Assembly: GCF_900105495.1 (NCBI RefSeq)
Contig: NZ_FNTF01000002.1
Span: 409,501-473,500, forward strand
From: Pseudomonas frederiksbergensis
GTDB taxonomy: Bacteria > Pseudomonadota > Gammaproteobacteria > Pseudomonadales > Pseudomonadaceae
Length of the DNA stretch: 64,000 nucleotides
Direction: 5' to 3'
Shown: one piece after another, positions 9,537 through 16,920 of the stretch
Position numbering within the stretch: position 1 is the stretch's first letter
How the letters are laid out: every line of letters begins with the position of its first letter
Program-made: the position numbers and the translations under genes
The notes under the pieces: generated by a model
Databases searched by the model: none
What the model was told of the DNA's origin: nothing
What the model saw: the letters and a program-made list of their open reading frames with translations, nothing else

Positions 9537-9857
9537 TCAGGCCAGTATCTCAAGTCCATGTTTCTGCACGATGCTCAGCAACTTCAGCGCCATGCCGCTG
9601 GGGTGCTTGTCTCCCGCTTCCCATTGTTTAACCGTCGAGGCACTGGTGTTCAGATAACGCGCGAATACTGGCTGGCTTACGTTGTTGCGTTCGCGTAACG
9701 CTTTGATCTGCTCAGCGGGGATCGCATCTGGAACTGTTGCAAGACATGACTCATCGAATTTGCGCATGGTTGCTTTGCTGATTGCACCGATGGCAAACAA
9801 GGCACCGGCTGACTCGTGTATCGATTCCGAAATTTCACTTTTGAATTTTTTACTCAT
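9537..9857 (-). CDS. HigA/MqsA-like antitoxin with Cro/C1 helix-turn-helix
   Basis: 106 residues from ATG 9857 (MSKKFKSEIS). The C-terminal half (about 50-106) is a Cro/C1-type HTH: IPAEQIKALRERNNVSQPVF, then TSASTVKQWEAGDKHPSGMA. It overlaps the toxin gene by 8 bases, with toxin first, the HigBA-style order. It should neutralise the toxin and repress the operon through the palindrome at 10225-10241. Its position between pqqM and pqqI corresponds to a DNA-binding protein annotated in the P. fluorescens B16 pqq cluster (pqqK, from memory). Confidence 0.85.
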   Translation of the reverse strand: MSKKFKSEISESIHESAGALFAIGAISKATMRKFDESCLATVPDAIPAEQIKALRERNNVSQPVFARYLNTSASTVKQWEAGDKHPSGMALKLLSIVQKHGLEILA

Positions 9858-10206
9858 GAGGTATCTCCACAAACTCCTTCATATCCAGCAAGCGCTGGAT
9901 TTCCATCTCGGTCAGCCCTCCATACGTCTTGGCTAACTTGCGCAAGTCGGCCAACTGCCTCGGACTGATATTGCTCTGGTCTTTCTTGGCATACAGAAAC
10001 TGATAGATCCAGTAATGGCCACCTTTGGCCAAAACAATCGACCGATGACGATTGGCATTCAACCGTTTTTTCCAGACCCCACCGCCGAGATTGTCCCCCT
10101 GGCCGTTGAGCATTTCGGTGAATGCTTCACGAAGCTCGTCATCATCGATCCAGGCCTTCCCAACTTGCATCGAAAAACGTTTCGTTTTGAATAACCTTGG
10201 TGACAT
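9850..10206 (-). CDS. RelE/HigB-like toxin of a type II toxin-antitoxin system
   Basis: 118 residues from ATG 10206, preceded by GGAAGGGAAG; longer upstream starts are rejected because they pass through the operator palindrome. The sequence (PRLFKTKRFSM, GVWKKRLNANRHRSIVLAKG, then YAKKDQSNIS and LRKLAKTYGGLTEMEIQRLL) matches the RelE-like family whose members are annotated as toxins and cleave mRNA at the ribosome. Basic residues cluster around KKRLNANRHRS. Overlaps the antitoxin ATG. Toxic activity is inferred from family and gene arrangement. Probably the gene called pqqJ in strain B16. Confidence 0.82.
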   Translation of the reverse strand: MSPRLFKTKRFSMQVGKAWIDDDELREAFTEMLNGQGDNLGGGVWKKRLNANRHRSIVLAKGGHYWIYQFLYAKKDQSNISPRQLADLRKLAKTYGGLTEMEIQRLLDMKEFVEIPHE

Positions 10207-10224
10207 CGGCTTCCCTTCCAAAAC

Positions 10225-10241
10225 ATACCACCCAGTGGTAT
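10225..10241. promoter_or_regulatory. Palindromic operator of the toxin-antitoxin pair
   Basis: ATACCAC-CCA-GTGGTAT is a perfect 7-bp inverted repeat 19 bases upstream of the toxin ATG. On the minus strand it contains a TATACC-like -10 element, so a bound HTH antitoxin would block the promoter. This is the usual autoregulation design of HigBA/RelBE operons; binding is inferred. Confidence 0.65.
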
Positions 10242-10369
10242 AGAACTCAAAGCCAGTTCCACAACAATATTGTTTCGCTGGCACCGACACTCCTTGCCGA
10301 TACGCTCTAAAAAGCCATTGTTCCCGCGACCGCTCAAGCACTGAATGGCATTTGGCAAAACGCAGAGAC

Positions 10370-10408
10370 AAAAAAACGCCCCACACCAAAAGAATCAGGC
10401 ATGGGGCG
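10370..10408 (-). terminator. Intrinsic terminator of pqqI
   Basis: Read on the minus strand: CGCCCCA (10408-10402), an 18-base loop, TGGGGCG (10383-10377), then seven Ts (10376-10370). Lies 50 bases past the pqqI stop and isolates the aminotransferase transcript from the downstream toxin-antitoxin genes. Confidence 0.85.
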
Positions 10409-10457
10409 ATGCGTTATACCGCGAGACGGTTCGGGAATTCGTGTAGGAGAGGTCTGA

Positions 10458-11741
10458 TCAGACGGCAATCCCTTTGCGGCATTGCAGTTGCGCAGTGCGC
10501 ACGCGGGAGAAGGCGCGGGCCAGACGCAGGAGCATTTCGTCGATGTTGGCTTTGCTGACGGTCAGGGCTGGGGTAAAGCGCAGGCAATCGGGCTGCGGAG
10601 CGTTGAGCAGCAGGCCTTCGTACAACGCCGCCTTGACGACGGCGTCAGCCGATTCGTCGGACAAGACAAGACCCCAGAGAAGCCCTTGCCCGCGTAACTC
10701 GCCGTGACCATAGCGACGGGATAAACGCTGCAGACCTTCACTCAGGTGCTGGCCGATTTCCCCGACATGCTCGAGAAACCCTTTGTCCTGCACGCTGTCG
10801 AGGACGGCAAGACCGGCCGCCGTCATCAGTGCATTGCCATGATGTGTGCCTGTCACTTCGCCGACGTCGAAACAACAGGCTTTGCCTCGCGCCAACAACG
10901 CGGCCAATGGCACGCCGCCGCCCAGCCCTTTGCCGAGAACGACGATATCTGCCCGCACGCCGTAGGATTGTTCGGCGAGTAAAGTGCCGCAACGACCGAT
11001 GCCGGTTTGCACTTCGTCGAAGATCAGCAGAATGCCCAGCTCACGGCACAGGCGCTCGACGCCTTTGAGGTAATGCTCGGTGGCCGGTATCACCCCGGCT
11101 TCGCTCTGGATCGGTTCGAGCATGACCGCCACGGTCCGGGCATCGACGGCTGCATGCAAGGCCGCAAGATCATTGAACGGCACGTGACTGAAGCCCGGAA
11201 GCAGCGGCTCGAATCGGTTAGGCAGATTTGAACTGTCCGACGCCGACAGCGTCCCCAGACTACGACCATGGCAGCCGTTGTTGGCAACGATGATCCGCGA
11301 AGCCCCGCCGCGATGCCGTTGGCCCCATTTACGCGCCAGTTTGATCGCCGCTTCACAGGCTTCGCTGCCACTGTTGAGCAGGTACGCCTGATCACTGCCG
11401 GTGCTGGAACACAGTCGCTCAGCAAGATTGAGCATGCCGCGGTTATGCAGGCCGAAGCCGGGGTTGATCAGCGACTGAGCCTGCGCCGAAATGGCGTTGA
11501 CCAGTACCGAAGGGCTGTGTCCGAGGCTATTGGCCCCGCCACCCTGAGAGAAATCCAGATACGCGCGGTCATCGCTGTCCCACAACCATGAGCCCTGGCC
11601 GCGCACGAATATCTGTTTCGGTCGCTCGACACTGGGCATCAGGCACTCGCTGGAAAGATTGTCGTCTTTGGACGGCAAGGAGGCGTCCACGGCCAAGTCA
11701 TCAAGACTCGGGGGATTGCGCCGCAAGCTGAACAAATTCAT
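10458..11741 (-). CDS. pqqI: Class III PLP aminotransferase of the pqq locus (PqqI type)
   Basis: 427 residues from ATG 11741 (MNLFSLRRNP), which has GAGGTT 8 bases upstream; an extension to 11798 is not supported. Acetylornithine/ornithine aminotransferase fold type I: GSEACEAAIKLAR binds the PLP phosphate, FDEVQTGIGR contains the ring-binding Asp, and Lys271 in VVLGKGLGGG is the Schiff-base lysine. The gene lies between the toxin-antitoxin pair and the divergent LysR gene, matching pqqI of P. fluorescens B16. Its substrate in relation to PQQ is unknown. Confidence 0.85.
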   Translation of the reverse strand: MNLFSLRRNPPSLDDLAVDASLPSKDDNLSSECLMPSVERPKQIFVRGQGSWLWDSDDRAYLDFSQGGGANSLGHSPSVLVNAISAQAQSLINPGFGLHNRGMLNLAERLCSSTGSDQAYLLNSGSEACEAAIKLARKWGQRHRGGASRIIVANNGCHGRSLGTLSASDSSNLPNRFEPLLPGFSHVPFNDLAALHAAVDARTVAVMLEPIQSEAGVIPATEHYLKGVERLCRELGILLIFDEVQTGIGRCGTLLAEQSYGVRADIVVLGKGLGGGVPLAALLARGKACCFDVGEVTGTHHGNALMTAAGLAVLDSVQDKGFLEHVGEIGQHLSEGLQRLSRRYGHGELRGQGLLWGLVLSDESADAVVKAALYEGLLLNAPQPDCLRFTPALTVSKANIDEMLLRLARAFSRVRTAQLQCRKGIAV

Positions 11742-11748
11742 CTGATCG

Positions 11749-11764
11749 AACCTCGTGCGAGGTT
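11749..11764 (-). promoter_or_regulatory. Hairpin that contains the pqqI ribosome binding site
   Basis: AACCTCGTGCGAGGTT is a perfect palindrome. In the pqqI mRNA its right arm GAGGTT is the Shine-Dalgarno sequence, 8 bases before the ATG, and would be paired in a 6-bp stem with a 4-base loop. A run of six A's precedes it on the mRNA side. It could lower or regulate pqqI translation; this is inference from sequence. Confidence 0.45.
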
Positions 11765-11825
11765 TTTTGCCGTGCCTATGTAAACACCATCGAAGCAAAC
11801 GGTATTCATCGCGCTCTGTGGCCCT

Positions 11826-11859
11826 GTAAGCCTTGTGAATGCGGTTAGACTAGGCTTAC
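11826..11859. promoter_or_regulatory. Inverted repeat in the pqqI-pqqH divergent region (candidate LysR site)
   Basis: GTAAGCCT (11826-11833) and AGGCTTAC (11852-11859) form a perfect 8-bp inverted repeat with an 18-base spacer, about 50 bases before the LysR gene. LysR proteins commonly bind imperfect dyads in such divergent promoters, although the spacing here is wider than the classical T-N11-A box. Confidence 0.4.
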
Positions 11860-11910
11860 GCGAGGCCTTGAGCCATTTCGATTTCCCAGCATTTTCGATA
11901 AGCACACCTT

Positions 11911-12840
11911 ATGGATTTCAAGCAACTGCGTTATTTCGTCGCGGTCTACGAAGAAGGTCATGTGGGCCGGGCTGCCGAGCGGCTTTCAATCTCCCAACCG
12001 GCACTGTCCCAGCAGATCCGCCACCTCGAGCAAAACCTCGATGTGAGCTTGTTCGAACGCAGCAGCAAACGCCTGCTGCCCACCCTGGCTGCCCATACGT
12101 TGTACAACCATGCCCTGCCTTTGCTGGATGGATTGCAGCGGGCACGTGAAGCCTTGGGCAACTTCAAGGGCCAGGCGCTGCGCACACTCGCCATCGGTGT
12201 ATTGCAGACCGTCCATAGCAGCCTGGTACCGCAGATGCTCGAACGCGTGCGCAAGGCGCAGCCGCATTTGGTGGTGCAAATCTATGAATTGACGGGGCTG
12301 GAAGTCGAGCGACGCTTGCTCAACGGCTCGCTGGACATCGGCATCAGCTATCTGCCGCCTCGTCAGCCGGGGCTGCACGGCGTGATGCTGTACGAAGACG
12401 AGCTGACCCTGGTGATCCCGGCTGATCACCCGTTGCGCGAATTCAAGAAAGTCTCGATGAGTCAGGCTGCCGAATTGCCGATGTTGCTGCTGGGTGAAGA
12501 GTTTCAAGTGCGGCAGATCTGGCAAGCCCAATTGGCCAATCTGGGACGACGCCCGCAAGTACAGGCAGAACTGAACAACATGGCGGGGATTCTCGACAGT
12601 TTGCCGCACACACGACTGGCGACGGTGCTGCCCGGACGCTCACAACAGGCACACGGCAACAAGGAGCTGTTGTGGAAGCCACTGAGCGAGCCGCGGGTGC
12701 CGCTGAAAGTTGGCTTGGTGTGTCGGGATGTGCAGCGGCAACAGGCCTCGCTGACCTTGTTGCGTACGTTGCTGGAAGAAGTGATGAATGGCTCGGAGGG
12801 GCGCTTGATCAGCCCGGCAACACTGGATGAGATGAGCTGA
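11911..12840 (+). CDS. pqqH: LysR-family transcriptional regulator (PqqH type)
   Basis: 309 residues. The N-terminal winged HTH has the LysR signature AAERLSISQPALSQQIRHLE (residues 22-41) and is followed by a two-lobed LysR substrate-binding domain from about residue 90, closest in style to CynR. Divergently transcribed from the aminotransferase gene, as in the B16 cluster where the LysR gene is pqqH. Its likely targets are its own promoter and pqqI; effect on PQQ synthesis is inferred from location. Confidence 0.88.
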   Translation: MDFKQLRYFVAVYEEGHVGRAAERLSISQPALSQQIRHLEQNLDVSLFERSSKRLLPTLAAHTLYNHALPLLDGLQRAREALGNFKGQALRTLAIGVLQTVHSSLVPQMLERVRKAQPHLVVQIYELTGLEVERRLLNGSLDIGISYLPPRQPGLHGVMLYEDELTLVIPADHPLREFKKVSMSQAAELPMLLLGEEFQVRQIWQAQLANLGRRPQVQAELNNMAGILDSLPHTRLATVLPGRSQQAHGNKELLWKPLSEPRVPLKVGLVCRDVQRQQASLTLLRTLLEEVMNGSEGRLISPATLDEMS

Positions 12841-12861
12841 GCACTTTTCTGCAGGCAAAAG

Positions 12862-12885
12862 AAAACCCCGCCGAAGCGGGGCTTT
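12862..12885 (+). terminator. Terminator after the LysR gene
   Basis: CCCCGC (12866-12871), loop CGAA, GCGGGG (12876-12881), followed by CTTT; AAAA precedes it, so it may also act on the opposite strand. It sits 25 bases after the pqqH stop. From 12886 to 13030 nothing further is recognised. Confidence 0.8.
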
Positions 12886-13030
12886 GCAGACTGTTTCCCT
12901 GACATCCATTTCACTCCGCCGTCCTGGCAGAATCCTACGTGTCCGTGTTGTTGCTTTGCGCTTCCTGCGCGACGTCCATGTGAAGTAGATTAGCCGTGGA
13001 TCCAATCTGCATCTATGGGAGAAAAGCAGC

Positions 13031-13060
13031 ACGTCATGTAAGAGAATGCTTACATGACGT
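13031..13060 (-). terminator. Perfect 12-bp inverted repeat downstream of the first acyl-CoA dehydrogenase gene
   Basis: ACGTCATGTAAG (13031-13042), loop AGAATG, CTTACATGACGT (13049-13060), 8 bases beyond the minus-strand stop. On the minus strand it is followed by GCTGCTTTTCTCC, a short T tract. It probably terminates transcription of the acyl-CoA dehydrogenase gene. Confidence 0.6.
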
Positions 13061-13067
13061 TACATTG

Positions 13068-14846
13068 TCAGAACTGCCCTGCGTCCAGCAGAAATAGTGA
13101 TTCGCTGCCAGCCTTCACCGACGCGCTCAACGAGTGAATACGCGGCAGCAGACGTGCGAAATAGAAGCGCGCCGTGCCCATCTTGCTCGCGTAGAAATCG
13201 TCCTGCGCTTCTTTGCCAAAAGCGGCCTTGGCCATCAGTGCCCACATGTACGCATACGCCACGTAACCAAATGCTTGCAGGTACTCGACCGAGGCAGCGC
13301 CGATTTCGTTCGGGTTGTTTTTCGCCCGATCCAGCAACCAGGCCGTCAGTTCATCGAGGGTAGTCACCGCATCGTTCAGCGGTTTGGTGAACTCCACCAG
13401 GTCAGCGCTGGCGGTCGCAGTGAAATGACGGATCTCGTCGGCAAACAGATTGTAGAACGCGCCGCCGGTGCCAACGATCTTGCGGCCTACCAGGTCCAGC
13501 GCCTGAATGCCGTTAGTGCCTTCGTAGATCTGTGTGATGCGCACGTCGCGCACCAGTTGCTCCTGGCCCCACTCACGGATGTAACCGTGGCCGCCGAAAA
13601 CCTGCTGGCCGTGAATGGTGGTTTCCAGACCCAGGTCGGTCAGGAACGCCTTGGCTACCGGGGTCAGCAAGGCCACCAAATCTTCCGCGCGTTTGCGGGT
13701 GATGGCGTCTTCGCTGAACTTGGCGGTATCCAGTTGCATGGCCACGTAAGTCGAAAAGGCACGACCGCCTTCGTTCGAGGCTTTCATGGTCAGCAACATG
13801 CGACGCACGTCCGGGTGGACGATGATCGGGTCAGCGACCTTGTCCTTGTTCTGCGCACCGGTCGGCGAACGGCTTTGCAGGCGGTCGCGGGCGTATTCGA
13901 CGGCGTTCTGGTAGGAGCGCTCACCAGAGGCCAGGCCCTGGATACCGACGCCCAGACGCTCGTAGTTCATCATGGTGAACATCGCGGCCAGACCTTTGTT
14001 TGGCTCGCCGACCAGATAACCCACGGCCTCATCGAAGTTCATCACGCAGGTCGCAGAGGCCTGGATGCCCATCTTGTGTTCGATCGAACCGCAGGTCGCC
14101 GGGTTGCGCGCGCCCAGGGTGCCATCGGCATTGACCATGAACTTCGGCACCAGGAACAGCGAAATGCCTTTCGGCCCCGCCGGTGCGTCCGGCAGTTTGG
14201 CCAATACCAGGTGAATGATGTTCTCGGTCAGGTCGTGCTCACCGCCGGTGATGAAGATTTTGGTGCCGCTGACTTTGTAGGACCCGTCGGCCTGAGGCTC
14301 GGCTTTGGTGCGGATGATGCCCAGGTCCGTACCGGCGTGTGGCTCGGTCAGGCACATGGAACCGGCCCAGACCCCGGCGTACATGTTCGGCAGGTACGCG
14401 GCTTTCAATTCTTCGCTGGCGTGGGCGTTGATCGACAGGCAGGCGCCCGCGGTCAGCATCGGGTACAGGCCGAACGACAGGCTGGCGGAGTTGACCATTT
14501 CTTCGACTTGCGCCGAAACGGCCTTGGGCATGCCCATGCCGCCGTAGGTCGGATCGCCGCCGACACCGACCCAACCGCCTTCAGCGTAAGTCTGATAAGA
14601 CTGTGGGAAACCTGCCGGCGTGGTGACGGCACCGTCCGCCCAATGGCAACCTTCTTCGTCAGCCGCACGGCTCAGGGGCGCGATGCTTTTGCTGGTGACC
14701 TTGCCGGCTTCTTCAAGAATGGCTTCGACCGTTTCAGCATCGACAGTCTCGGCCAGCGCAGGCAGCTCGGCCCAGAGTTTGGCGACCTCGAAAACTTCAT
14801 TGAGGACGAAGCGCATATCGCGCAGGGGCGCTTTGTAGTCAGCCAT
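13068..14846 (-). CDS. Acyl-CoA dehydrogenase, PA0508/FadE2 type
   Basis: 592 residues, the long ACAD form (DmdC/phenylacyl-CoA dehydrogenase group) that carries an extra C-terminal helical domain beyond the roughly 400-residue core. Visible motifs: MCLTEPHAGTDLG (FAD/substrate site, about 160-172), GTKIFITGGEHD, and IYEGTNGIQALDL with the catalytic Glu. It catalyses FAD-dependent alpha-beta dehydrogenation of acyl-CoA, the first step of beta-oxidation. Position corresponds to PA0508 of P. aeruginosa, reported as a medium-chain enzyme (from memory). Nearly the entire opposite strand is also open, a GC-bias artefact. Confidence 0.92.
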   Translation of the reverse strand: MADYKAPLRDMRFVLNEVFEVAKLWAELPALAETVDAETVEAILEEAGKVTSKSIAPLSRAADEEGCHWADGAVTTPAGFPQSYQTYAEGGWVGVGGDPTYGGMGMPKAVSAQVEEMVNSASLSFGLYPMLTAGACLSINAHASEELKAAYLPNMYAGVWAGSMCLTEPHAGTDLGIIRTKAEPQADGSYKVSGTKIFITGGEHDLTENIIHLVLAKLPDAPAGPKGISLFLVPKFMVNADGTLGARNPATCGSIEHKMGIQASATCVMNFDEAVGYLVGEPNKGLAAMFTMMNYERLGVGIQGLASGERSYQNAVEYARDRLQSRSPTGAQNKDKVADPIIVHPDVRRMLLTMKASNEGGRAFSTYVAMQLDTAKFSEDAITRKRAEDLVALLTPVAKAFLTDLGLETTIHGQQVFGGHGYIREWGQEQLVRDVRITQIYEGTNGIQALDLVGRKIVGTGGAFYNLFADEIRHFTATASADLVEFTKPLNDAVTTLDELTAWLLDRAKNNPNEIGAASVEYLQAFGYVAYAYMWALMAKAAFGKEAQDDFYASKMGTARFYFARLLPRIHSLSASVKAGSESLFLLDAGQF

Positions 14847-14895
14847 GGCAAACCTCGCAAGATCTAAACAGGTGATTCGTAGGAGTGGTGCTTTC

Positions 14896-14918
14896 GTTGG
14901 GTTTGAGTGTAACCCAAC
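14896..14918. promoter_or_regulatory. 8-bp inverted repeat upstream of the first acyl-CoA dehydrogenase gene
   Basis: GTTGGGTT (14896-14903) and AACCCAAC (14911-14918) flank a 7-base spacer, 50 bases before the start codon at 14846. It could be an operator for a repressor of this fatty-acid gene. It does not match the PsrA consensus seen upstream of the gene at 18410-20215, so a different regulator is implied. Confidence 0.4.
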
Positions 14919-14992
14919 AACTTTTACGACACATAGGGTCAGCTCATGACCGTTTTGTTATTTTTAGTCACCGGAAAGCGAACCATTAAAGA

Positions 14993-15012
14993 AGCCCGCA
15001 ACTAGGCGGGCT
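14993..15012 (-). terminator. Terminator of the second acyl-CoA dehydrogenase gene
   Basis: AGCCCGC (14993-14999), loop AACTAG, GCGGGCT (15006-15012), with CTTTT on the plus side and TTCTTTAAT on the minus side. It lies 22 bases past the minus-strand stop at 15034. Confidence 0.75.
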
Positions 15013-15033
15013 CTTTTACGTCTGCTTGAAACA

Positions 15034-16830
15034 CTATAGTGCGAATAACTCCGCTGGCAGCTTCATCAGACAATCGCTGCCTGCCTCGATGGCCGCCCGG
15101 TGAGCCGCCGTGCGTGGCAGCAAACGCTTGAAGTAAAACTCGCTGGTCGCCAGTTTTGCCTGGCAGTAATCGGCATCGCCACTACCCGAATCGAGCTGCT
15201 CCTGAGCGACCAGCGCCATGCGCAGCCACAGATAGCCGAGGATGATGTAACCGCTGTACATCAGGTAATCCACCGACGCCGCGCCGACTTCATCCGGATT
15301 TTTCATCGCCGCCATTCCGACTTTGGTGGTCACCTCTCCCCACTGCTGATTCAGGTCGTCGAGCTGCGCCACGTAGTTGGAGAGTTGCGGGTGTCCGGCG
15401 TTTACCGCACAGAACTTGTGGACGATTCTGGTGAACCCGCGCAGCAGTTTCCCCTGGCTGCCGAGGACTTTTCTGCCCAGCAAGTCCAGCGCCTGAATGC
15501 CGTTGGTGCCTTCGTAGATTGGTGCAATCCGGCAGTCGCGTACCAACTGCTCCATGCCCCATTCGCGGATGAAACCGTGACCACCGAACACCTGCATGCC
15601 GTGGTTGGTCACTTCCAGCCCGGTATCGGTCATGAAGGCTTTGCAGATCGGCGTGAGGAATGCCAGCAGGTCTTCGGCCTCCTGACGCGCCGTTTCATCC
15701 GCGCTCAGGTGCGCCACGTCGAGCAATTGCGCGGTGAAATAAGTCAGCGCCCGGTTGCCTTCGTTGAAGGCCTTCATGGTCAGTAACATCCTGCGCACAT
15801 CAGGATGAACGATGATCGGATCGGCGGCTTTTTCCGGCGCTTTCGGGCCGGTCAGCGCGCGCATCTGCAAGCGATCATTGGCGTACTTGATCGCGCCTTG
15901 AAAGCTTGCCTCCCCCAGACACAAACCCTGCATGCCGGTGCCCAGCCGAGCATGGTTCATCATGGTGAACATGCAGTTCAGGCCCTTGTTCGGCTCACCG
16001 ATCAAGAAGCCCTTGGCGTCGTCGAAGTTCAGCACGCAGGTAGCCGAGGCCTTGATGCCCATTTTGTGTTCGATCGAGCCGCAGGAAACACCGTTGCGCT
16101 CTCCCGCCTGACCTTCGTCGTTGGGTAGGAATTTAGGAACGATGAACAGGGAAATGCCCTTGGTCCCGGCCGGGGCGTCCGGCAGTTTCGCCAGCACCAG
16201 GTGAATGATGTTTTCACTCATGTCGTGCTCGCCGGCGGAGATGAAGATCTTGCTGCCGGAAATCGCATAGCTGCCGTCGGCCGCAGGTACGGCGCGGGTT
16301 TTGATGATGCCCAGGTCGGTGCCGCAATGGGCTTCGGTCAGGCACATGGTGCCGGTCCATTGGCCGGCCGTGAGCTTGCTCAGGTAAGTCTGTTTCTGTT
16401 CCTCGGTGCCGTGGGCGTGGATTGCCGACATCGCGCCGTGGGTCAGACCGGGGTACATGCCCCAGGAGGTGTTGCTGGAACCGACCATTTCGCTAATGAC
16501 CAGCCCCAGCGAACTCGGCAACCCCTGGCCACCGTAAACCGGATCAGCCGCCAGACCGTGCCAGCCGCCTTCCACATATTGTGCGAAGGCTTGCTTGAAG
16601 CCTGTAGGCGTAGTCACCACGCCATTGTCGAAATGGCAGCCTTCTTCGTCGCCGCTGCGGTTCAGCGGTGCAAGAACGTTCTCACAGAATTTCGCACCTT
16701 CTTCGAGGATCGCATTGACCATGTCCGGGCTGGCATCAGTGGCACCCAGCGCGGCGTAGTTGCTGTGAAAATCGAAGACGTGGTCGATCAGAAAGCGCAT
16801 GTCGCGCAGGGGAGCTTTGTACTCAGGCAT
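15034..16830 (-). CDS. Acyl-CoA dehydrogenase, PA0507 type
   Basis: 598 residues from ATG 16830 (MPEYKAPLRDMRF), chosen because all three paralogues begin with this motif and GGAG lies 8 bases upstream; ATG 16836 is an alternative. Motifs: [25 protein letters not shown], and IYEGTNGIQALDL with the catalytic Glu. Same long ACAD family as the two other paralogues in this region and clearly related by duplication. The upstream diguanylate cyclase gene ends 90 bases away on the same strand, so they may be cotranscribed. Chain-length specificity is unknown. Confidence 0.92.
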   Translation of the reverse strand: MPEYKAPLRDMRFLIDHVFDFHSNYAALGATDASPDMVNAILEEGAKFCENVLAPLNRSGDEEGCHFDNGVVTTPTGFKQAFAQYVEGGWHGLAADPVYGGQGLPSSLGLVISEMVGSSNTSWGMYPGLTHGAMSAIHAHGTEEQKQTYLSKLTAGQWTGTMCLTEAHCGTDLGIIKTRAVPAADGSYAISGSKIFISAGEHDMSENIIHLVLAKLPDAPAGTKGISLFIVPKFLPNDEGQAGERNGVSCGSIEHKMGIKASATCVLNFDDAKGFLIGEPNKGLNCMFTMMNHARLGTGMQGLCLGEASFQGAIKYANDRLQMRALTGPKAPEKAADPIIVHPDVRRMLLTMKAFNEGNRALTYFTAQLLDVAHLSADETARQEAEDLLAFLTPICKAFMTDTGLEVTNHGMQVFGGHGFIREWGMEQLVRDCRIAPIYEGTNGIQALDLLGRKVLGSQGKLLRGFTRIVHKFCAVNAGHPQLSNYVAQLDDLNQQWGEVTTKVGMAAMKNPDEVGAASVDYLMYSGYIILGYLWLRMALVAQEQLDSGSGDADYCQAKLATSEFYFKRLLPRTAAHRAAIEAGSDCLMKLPAELFAL

Positions 16831-16920
16831 GGTCATTTCTCCGGCAGCAGATTCCCCAAACCTACTGCTGCACACCCGGCCTCACAATCACAGTCCAGAC
16901 GCTGAATGCGCCATCATCAC

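Noticed and set aside
13134..14867. An open frame of 577 codons opposite the first acyl-CoA dehydrogenase, with similar ones opposite its two paralogues
   Set aside because: The antisense frames are similar to one another only because the sense genes are paralogues; no start signal or known fold.
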